NCBI GenBank assembly: GCA_943356395.1
Contig: CALRFC010000007.1
Span: 1-18,524, forward strand
From: Candidatus Nomurabacteria bacterium
GTDB lineage: Bacteria > Patescibacteriota > Minisyncoccia > Phycocordibacterales > UBA9973
DNA: 18,524 nucleotides
Reading direction: 5' to 3'
Part shown: positions 13,774-18,524 of the stretch, piece by piece
Layout: each line of letters opens with the position of its first letter
How positions within the stretch are numbered: position 1 is the first letter of the stretch
Position numbers and translations under genes: made by a program
The notes under the pieces: generated by a model
Database searches by the model: none
What the model was told of the DNA's origin: nothing
What the model saw: only the letters and a program-made list of their open reading frames with translations

Positions 13774-14775
13774 TTAAACTTTAAATTCGATCACATCCCC
13801 GTCCTTCACGACATACTCCCTCCCTTCCGTTCTCACTTTGCCTTTTGCGCGGGCGTCGGCGTAGGAGCCGGAATTCAGGAGCTCCTGCCAGTTGATGACC
13901 TCGGCGCGGATGAACTTGTCCTTGAAGTCGGTGTGAATGGCCATGCCGGCGACGGGCGCCGTGGAGCCTTTTTCGATCGTCCAGGCACGAGTCTCGTCCT
14001 CGCCTGTCGTGAAATATGTCTCGAGCCCGAGCAATTCATAACTCTTCTTGATGAGCTCGTCGAGTCCTTTTTCGAATACGGCGTCTATCTCCACATACAG
14101 TCCGGGAATATCTTTCGCGACCTTTGCGACGACATTCTCCGCCACTTCCGATGCGTTCAGCGCATAGAGGATGGGCTTCATCGAAAGCAAATGCATGCTC
14201 TTTACTATCTCGCGCTCTTTTTCGTCGAGCGGCGTTTCGCTCGCGAGGTGCGAATCGGACAAGACTTTTTCGACTTTTTCGAGGGCGGCAGACTCCGCGA
14301 TCGCGAGTTTGTCTCCCCTTTTCACATCGCGAGAAAGATTTGAAATCCTTTTCGTGACGGTTTCCAAGTCGGCCAAGATGAGTTCGAGATTGATGATGGA
14401 AATGTCCGAGAGCGGATCGACTTTGTTTGCGACATGGATGATGTCCTTGTCTTCGAATACGCGCACGACTTCAAGGATGGCGTCCACTTCGCGGATATTC
14501 TGCAAGAATTTATTGCCAAGTCCTTCGCCTTTCGATGCGCCGGCGACAAGACCCGCGATATCCACGAATTCGATGACGGCGGGAATGGTCTTTGCCGATT
14601 TTGAAAATTCCGAGAGTTTGCCCACGCGCTCGTCCGGCACGGGCACGATGCCGACCGACGGATCGATGGTACAAAACGGATAATTCTCCGCCGGCACGCC
14701 CTTTTTTGTGAGCGCGTTAAAAAGCGTGCTTTTACCGACATTAGGGAGTCCAACAATTCCGATGGAGAGTTTCAT
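13774..14775 (-). CDS. ychF: Ribosome-associated ATPase YchF (OLA1 family)
   Basis: 333 residues, slightly shorter than the usual 360 or so. P-loop GLPNVGKS at 9-16, the NYPFCTIDPSVG switch region at 31-42, and DIAGLV at 72-77. The family signature KGEGLGNKFL is at about 82-91. The G4 position reads NASE (207-210), the change that makes YchF prefer ATP over GTP. The C-terminal TGS domain (about 249-333) is complete, including FFTTGEDE-like (YFTTGEDETRAW) and a final DGDVIEFKV. The ATG lies 6 nt after the atpC stop, so it is probably the last gene of the ATP synthase transcript. Confidence 0.96.
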   Translation of the reverse strand: MKLSIGIVGLPNVGKSTLFNALTKKGVPAENYPFCTIDPSVGIVPVPDERVGKLSEFSKSAKTIPAVIEFVDIAGLVAGASKGEGLGNKFLQNIREVDAILEVVRVFEDKDIIHVANKVDPLSDISIINLELILADLETVTKRISNLSRDVKRGDKLAIAESAALEKVEKVLSDSHLASETPLDEKEREIVKSMHLLSMKPILYALNASEVAENVVAKVAKDIPGLYVEIDAVFEKGLDELIKKSYELLGLETYFTTGEDETRAWTIEKGSTAPVAGMAIHTDFKDKFIRAEVINWQELLNSGSYADARAKGKVRTEGREYVVKDGDVIEFKV

Positions 14776-14781
14776 AAAAAA

Positions 14782-15246
14782 TTATCTGCGGTATTTTTTG
14801 TTCCGCCACTTGTCCGCTATCTTCACTCGCGTGAGCGAGCGCTCGAGTTCGGAGGCGAAGTGCTCAAAGTCTACATGCTCTTTGTTCTCCATTTGTTTGG
14901 AAAGCTCTTCCGCACGAGCTTTGGCTTTGCCGATTGCGTCTTCCGAAATATCTGCAACGTGTTCGGCGAAATCAGCAAGCACGGCGACTTCCGTCGGCAC
15001 GCCGGAGCTTCCAGCGGAGGCGGCACCCGACTTCACTTCGATGAATCCCCCAACGACTGCCATCGGAATATACTCACCTCCTTTCTTGGCAACAAGTTCA
15101 CCTGCTTTGAGGGCAGAAATAAGCGGCACATGTCCGGCAAGTACGGTAATCTCCCCTTCCACGGTCGGCAGGGTTACTTGATCGACATCTTCTTCGAGAA
15201 TGATTCTCTCTGGAGTAACAATTTTCAATTTTATTCGTTTACTCAT
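14782..15246 (-). CDS. atpC: F1Fo ATP synthase epsilon subunit
   Basis: 154 residues. The N-terminal beta sandwich is typical (LKIVTPERIILEEDVDQVTLPTVEGEITVLAGHVPLISAL), followed by GGFIEV and the C-terminal helical hairpin (about 98-150). Epsilon sits on the central stalk with gamma and regulates the F1 motor. Between GGFIEVK and VAVLADFAEH there are about 14 extra residues (73-86, SGAASAGSSGVPTE) encoded by a GC-rich repeat also found in atpD. The short spacer after atpD expected in atp operons is replaced here by a heptad-flanked four-helix-bundle gene, whose outer array ends about 8 bp upstream of the atpC ATG. Confidence 0.95.
   Translation of the reverse strand: MSKRIKLKIVTPERIILEEDVDQVTLPTVEGEITVLAGHVPLISALKAGELVAKKGGEYIPMAVVGGFIEVKSGAASAGSSGVPTEVAVLADFAEHVADISEDAIGKAKARAEELSKQMENKEHVDFEHFASELERSLTRVKIADKWRNKKYRR
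15011..15024. repeat. GC-rich coding repeat, atpC copy
   Basis: 14 bases (CCAGCGGAGGCGGC) identical to 16768-16781 in atpD, within a longer similar block. Both copies are read in the same frame as GAASAG and both lie where the family has a short loop, so this looks like an inserted element rather than shared ancestry of the genes. Confidence 0.6.
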
Positions 15247-15254
15247 AAAATTAC

Positions 15255-15282
15255 ATTTGACATTTAACCTTTGACATTTGAC
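15255..15282. repeat. Tetra-heptad array, downstream end of element 1
   Basis: Four 7-mers, ATTTGAC, ATTTAAC, CTTTGAC and ATTTGAC. It encodes the end of the four-helix-bundle protein (KSNVKG) and its stop codon. A partial unit ending TAC precedes it. Confidence 0.8.
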
Positions 15283-15662
15283 TTCAGGACTGCCCGACGA
15301 AATGCGGAGATTTGATTGCCGAGTAGTGCCAGTTTTTCAACAAATGCATCTGCCTCCGCTTGGGTCCAATAATTATTCAAGACTGCGACATCTATGCACG
15401 CAACGACTTCGTTGGTGGAGGCAAGTGCATGAGTGAGAAACAACGCAAAATCTTTGTCAGTACTTCGTTCAGAACCTTCTGCAATGTTTAACGCTACAGA
15501 ATCAATGGCTCGAGAAATCTGCGAGAGCAGAGCGAACAGTTCTTCTTTCGGAAACTTTTTTCTGGCAGACTGCTTTATTTCTGTCCCAACCTTTAGTGCC
15601 AGCTTATAGACTTCAAAATCACGAAATCGGAATTTCTTATTGATTTTTAAGTCCGTATTCAT
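15264..15662 (-). CDS. Four-helix bundle protein (23S rRNA IVP family), copy 1
   Basis: 132 residues from ATG 15662; the in-frame TTG at 15668 lies within the heptad array and is less likely. Family signatures are FRDFEVYKLALKV (about 13-25), FPKEELFALLSQISRAIDS (37-55), LNIAEGSERSTDKDF (58-72) and a last helix ending in ISAFRRAVL. The family was first known from ORFs in intervening sequences of 23S rRNA and forms small helical oligomers; its biochemical role is unsettled. A paralogue at 17158 shares most of these motifs. The last residues KSNVKG are encoded by the repeat array. An unrelated gene inside an atp operon is unusual and, with its inverted flanks, suggests insertion. Confidence 0.88.
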   Translation of the reverse strand: MNTDLKINKKFRFRDFEVYKLALKVGTEIKQSARKKFPKEELFALLSQISRAIDSVALNIAEGSERSTDKDFALFLTHALASTNEVVACIDVAVLNNYWTQAEADAFVEKLALLGNQISAFRRAVLKSNVKG

Positions 15663-15663
15663 A

Positions 15664-15691
15664 GTCAAAGGTCAATTGTCAAACGTCAAAT
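15664..15691. repeat. Tetra-heptad array, upstream end of element 1
   Basis: Four 7-mers in inverted orientation, all beginning GTCAA (GTCAAAG, GTCAATT, GTCAAAC, GTCAAAT). It fills the space between the atpD stop and the four-helix-bundle ATG. Confidence 0.8.
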
Positions 15692-15692
15692 G

Positions 15693-17108
<1,416 letters not shown>

Positions 17109-17117
17109 ACTTATTAC

Positions 17118-17145
17118 ATGTAACATTTAACAATTGACATTTGAC
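17118..17145. repeat. Tetra-heptad array, downstream end of element 2
   Basis: Four 7-mers, ATGTAAC, ATTTAAC, AATTGAC and ATTTGAC, just upstream of the true atpD start. It contributes the spurious in-frame ATG at 17126. Confidence 0.8.
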
Positions 17146-17157
17146 GAGAATGCAATC

Positions 17158-17553
17158 CTATTTTGTTGGTTTGGTTAATAATGTTTTTCTGAAAGCGCTC
17201 AACTGATTGGCTAATCCTTCTAAGAGCTTCACTTTCTGTTCCAATTCCGTTCCTGAAATATACTTGTTGTCGAAGGCGATATCAAGGCAGGCTACTACTT
17301 CGTTGAGAGATGCCAGTGAATGAGTCAGAAATAGTGCGAAATCTTTGTCAGTGCCCCTCGCAGAACCTTCGGCGATATTTAAAATGATCGAATCGAGCGC
17401 GCGAGATGTCTGGGAAGTGAGCATAAATAGTTCTTCTTTCGGAAAACTCTTGCGCATGAGATTTTTGATTTCCCGAACAATTATTCTTGCTTCACCGTAG
17501 ACTTTAAAGTTTCGGAATCTAAATTTTTTCTGTTGTGTTTGAGTAGTTTGCAT
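17158..17553 (-). CDS. Four-helix bundle protein (23S rRNA IVP family), copy 2
   Basis: 131 residues from ATG 17553; the TTG at 17562 lies in the heptad array. It carries the same motifs as copy 1 at nearly the same positions: KKFRFRNFKVY (9-19), FPKEELFMLTSQTSRALDS (37-55), LNIAEGSARGTDKDFALFLTH (58-78), NEVVACLDIA and QLSAFRKTLL. Roughly half the residues are identical to copy 1, so they are diverged paralogues rather than a recent duplication. Unlike copy 1, its stop lies just inside the downstream array, not within it. The role is unknown; co-transcription with atpG and atpD is likely from the spacing. Confidence 0.88.
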   Translation of the reverse strand: MQTTQTQQKKFRFRNFKVYGEARIIVREIKNLMRKSFPKEELFMLTSQTSRALDSIILNIAEGSARGTDKDFALFLTHSLASLNEVVACLDIAFDNKYISGTELEQKVKLLEGLANQLSAFRKTLLTKPTK

Positions 17554-17557
17554 CTTG

Positions 17558-17585
17558 GTCAAATGTTACATGTCAATTGTCAAAA
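17558..17585. repeat. Tetra-heptad array, upstream end of element 2
   Basis: Four inverted 7-mers, GTCAAAT, GTTACAT, GTCAATT and GTCAAAA, between the atpG stop and the four-helix-bundle ATG. Confidence 0.8.
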
Positions 17586-17586
17586 G

Positions 17587-18483
17587 CTAAGACACTGATG
17601 CCATTCCTGCAGATATTTCAGATATTTCCTGTGTAATGCTTGCCTGGCGGGCTTTGTTGAAGACCAGTGTTAGGTCATCAATCATCTCGCCGGCGGCTTC
17701 CGAGGCATTTTTCATGGCGACCATTCGCGATGATTCCTCCGAAGCTCTGGACTCAAGAAGCATTTGGAATAACTGCATTCGTGCTAATTTCTCGACCAGT
17801 ATCGGCATTAATTGTTCGTAGCCAGGCTCGAACAAATACTCCGCATTAGGTTCTAGGTTCTTGGTTCTAGGTTCTAGTGATTCGGACAATTCAGTGATGG
17901 ATTCAATAGTGATTGGGAGAAGTTGGCGGATGTGAGGCTTTTGGCTAAGTGCGGAGACGAAGTCGGTGTAGACGACGTAGACGCGGTCACAATCACGAGC
18001 TTTGAATGTTTCCGTCACCATGTTTGCAATCGGCACGATATCGCGGAGTGTGACCGTGTCAGGAAGATCGGCAAATGTTGCGACGATGCTCTGTCCGAGT
18101 CGGCGGAGCATGGCGTCGCCCTTCTTGCCGATGGTGACGAATGAAAGCTCGACTCCCCGACCGTTTTCTTCACGGATAAATCGGATCGTTTCGCGAATGA
18201 CTTGGGCATTGTATGCGCCACAGAGTCCACGATTGGACGTGACGAGGACGACGAGAACTTTTTTCGGCGTGCGAACCTCGAGCAATGGATGCGAAGTTTC
18301 AGCTTTAATGCCGGAAAGAGACTGGAGAACTTCCCATGAATACGATGCATACGGACGCGAAGCGAGCGTCGCCGAGATAGCGCGCTTCATCTTCGAAGCC
18401 GCGACAAGCTCCATGGCCTTCGTGATCTTCTTCGTATTGCGAATCGATTTGATTCTGCGTTTTAGTTCTTTGCCGACTGCCAT
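17587..18483 (-). CDS. atpG: F1Fo ATP synthase gamma subunit
   Basis: 298 residues, the rotor shaft of F1. The N-terminal helix is typical (KELKRRIKSIRNTKKITKAMELVAASKM, 5-32), the middle has TSNRGLCGAYN, and the C-terminal helix ends SRMVAMKNASEAAGEMIDDLTLVFNKARQASITQEISEI. Just before YLFEP there is an extra stretch at about 202-214 (SLEPRTKNLEPN) encoded by a GGTTC heptad array. It starts at ATG 18483 with an AT-rich leader and no clear Shine-Dalgarno sequence. The 41 bp upstream to the window edge show nothing recognisable; atpA would be expected further upstream. Confidence 0.96.
   Translation of the reverse strand: MAVGKELKRRIKSIRNTKKITKAMELVAASKMKRAISATLASRPYASYSWEVLQSLSGIKAETSHPLLEVRTPKKVLVVLVTSNRGLCGAYNAQVIRETIRFIREENGRGVELSFVTIGKKGDAMLRRLGQSIVATFADLPDTVTLRDIVPIANMVTETFKARDCDRVYVVYTDFVSALSQKPHIRQLLPITIESITELSESLEPRTKNLEPNAEYLFEPGYEQLMPILVEKLARMQLFQMLLESRASEESSRMVAMKNASEAAGEMIDDLTLVFNKARQASITQEISEISAGMASVS
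17847..17874. repeat. Tetra-heptad array, GGTTC type, in frame in atpG
   Basis: Four consecutive 7-mers: TAGGTTC three times and TTGGTTC once, in third place. Translated on the minus strand as LEPRTKNLEP. Same 4 x 7 bp length as the TGAC arrays but a different core; the AACC array at 2119-2146 is a related type in the opposite orientation. Confidence 0.75.
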
Positions 18484-18524
18484 AAATTTTTATTGTTTTC
18501 TGTATTTGGAAAAATCTAACCCCG

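Larger units (their letters stand above)
15255..15691 (-). mobile_element. Heptad-flanked four-helix-bundle element 1 (atpD-atpC gap)
   Basis: A 437-bp unit: inverted tetra-heptad arrays at both ends (15255-15282 and 15664-15691) with one four-helix-bundle ORF between. Each array is four 7-mers of type NNNTGAC/NNTTAAC pointing inward. The atpD stop codon lies 1 bp outside the upstream array, and the atpC ATG lies 8 bp outside the other. The ORF stop codon lies inside the downstream array. Orientation matches the operon. There is no transposase, so mobility is inferred from structure and from the second copy at 17118-17585. Confidence 0.6.
17118..17585 (-). mobile_element. Heptad-flanked four-helix-bundle element 2 (atpG-atpD gap)
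   Basis: A 468-bp unit of the same design as element 1: inverted tetra-heptad arrays (17118-17145 and 17558-17585) around a paralogous ORF. A 16-bp block (with ATGTAAC followed by ATTTGAC or ATTTAAC) is shared between the two arrays with one mismatch. The upstream array begins 1 bp after the atpG stop codon, and the downstream one ends 9 bp before the atpD ATG. Same orientation as the operon. No transposase is visible. Confidence 0.6.

Noticed and set aside
15253..15282. Heptad arrays as a CRISPR array
   Set aside because: The units are 7 bp, directly adjacent, with no spacers, and no cas gene is present.
15664..15691. TTGAC units of the arrays acting as promoters of the four-helix-bundle genes
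   Set aside because: Many -35-like hexamers occur by construction, but I could not find a good -10 at 16-18 bp for either gene; operon read-through is simpler.
17109..17126. AtpD start at ATG 17126
   Set aside because: The upstream codons come from a heptad array; the family start MQGKIKQIIGPVVD is at 17108.

Overview
This window looks like a chromosome segment from a Patescibacteria/CPR bacterium, probably a Parcubacteria-type lineage. That is inference from gene content: reduced housekeeping genes, genes with AT-rich leaders and no clear Shine-Dalgarno sequence, short paralogous four-helix-bundle (23S rRNA IVP family) genes, and core proteins carrying lineage-type insertions. UGA is used as a stop, so genetic code 11 applies.

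Layout. 1-777: the 3' end of a large serine recombinase whose last codons run antisense into a tRNA-Arg(CCU), which looks like the edge of an integrated element. 778-2096: a glutaredoxin-like gene and a divergent zinc-ribbon protein of unknown function, with a near-perfect inverted repeat between their promoters, then tRNA-Gly(CCC). 2119-2856: a DivIC/FtsB-like division protein, a 35-residue membrane peptide, and several repeats. 2859-5298: lepA and a small charged protein diverging from one promoter region, then a 42-bp palindrome. 5329-12889 (minus strand): a membrane protein, leuS, an O-antigen-ligase-like protein with a TPR tail, and murJ. 12915-13226: a gene-free stretch that looks like a roughly 280-nt structured RNA with its own promoter and terminator. 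13320-13739: an AT-rich orphan gene. 13774-18483 (minus strand): atpG, atpD, atpC and ychF, with one four-helix-bundle gene in the atpG-atpD gap and one in the atpD-atpC gap.

The most unusual feature is a repeat architecture not explained by the genes. Short arrays of four tandem heptamers (28 bp) recur across the window, each with a fixed 3-5 nt core per heptamer: TGAC, GAG/AAG, GGTTC, AACC or GTAT (the GTAT arrays have five units). Both four-helix-bundle genes are flanked by such arrays in inverted orientation, so each looks like a 440-470 bp element with heptad terminal repeats. Another inverted pair encloses only 27 bp upstream of ftsB. Solo arrays sit in frame inside lepA (1), leuS (3) and atpG (1), and one solo array sits downstream of ftsB. 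A different GC-rich repeat is in frame in atpC and atpD. A 33-bp palindromic repeat occurs near tRNA-Arg and in the lepA leader, where it creates a false upstream start. LeuS also carries a complete Nudix domain inside its editing domain.

Functionally the window combines translation (leuS, lepA, tRNAs, ychF), energy (F1 ATPase subunits), and cell envelope and division (murJ, O-antigen-ligase-like protein, DivIC-like). Assignments of core genes are firm. The heptad-element model and the RNA gene are inferences from sequence pattern.
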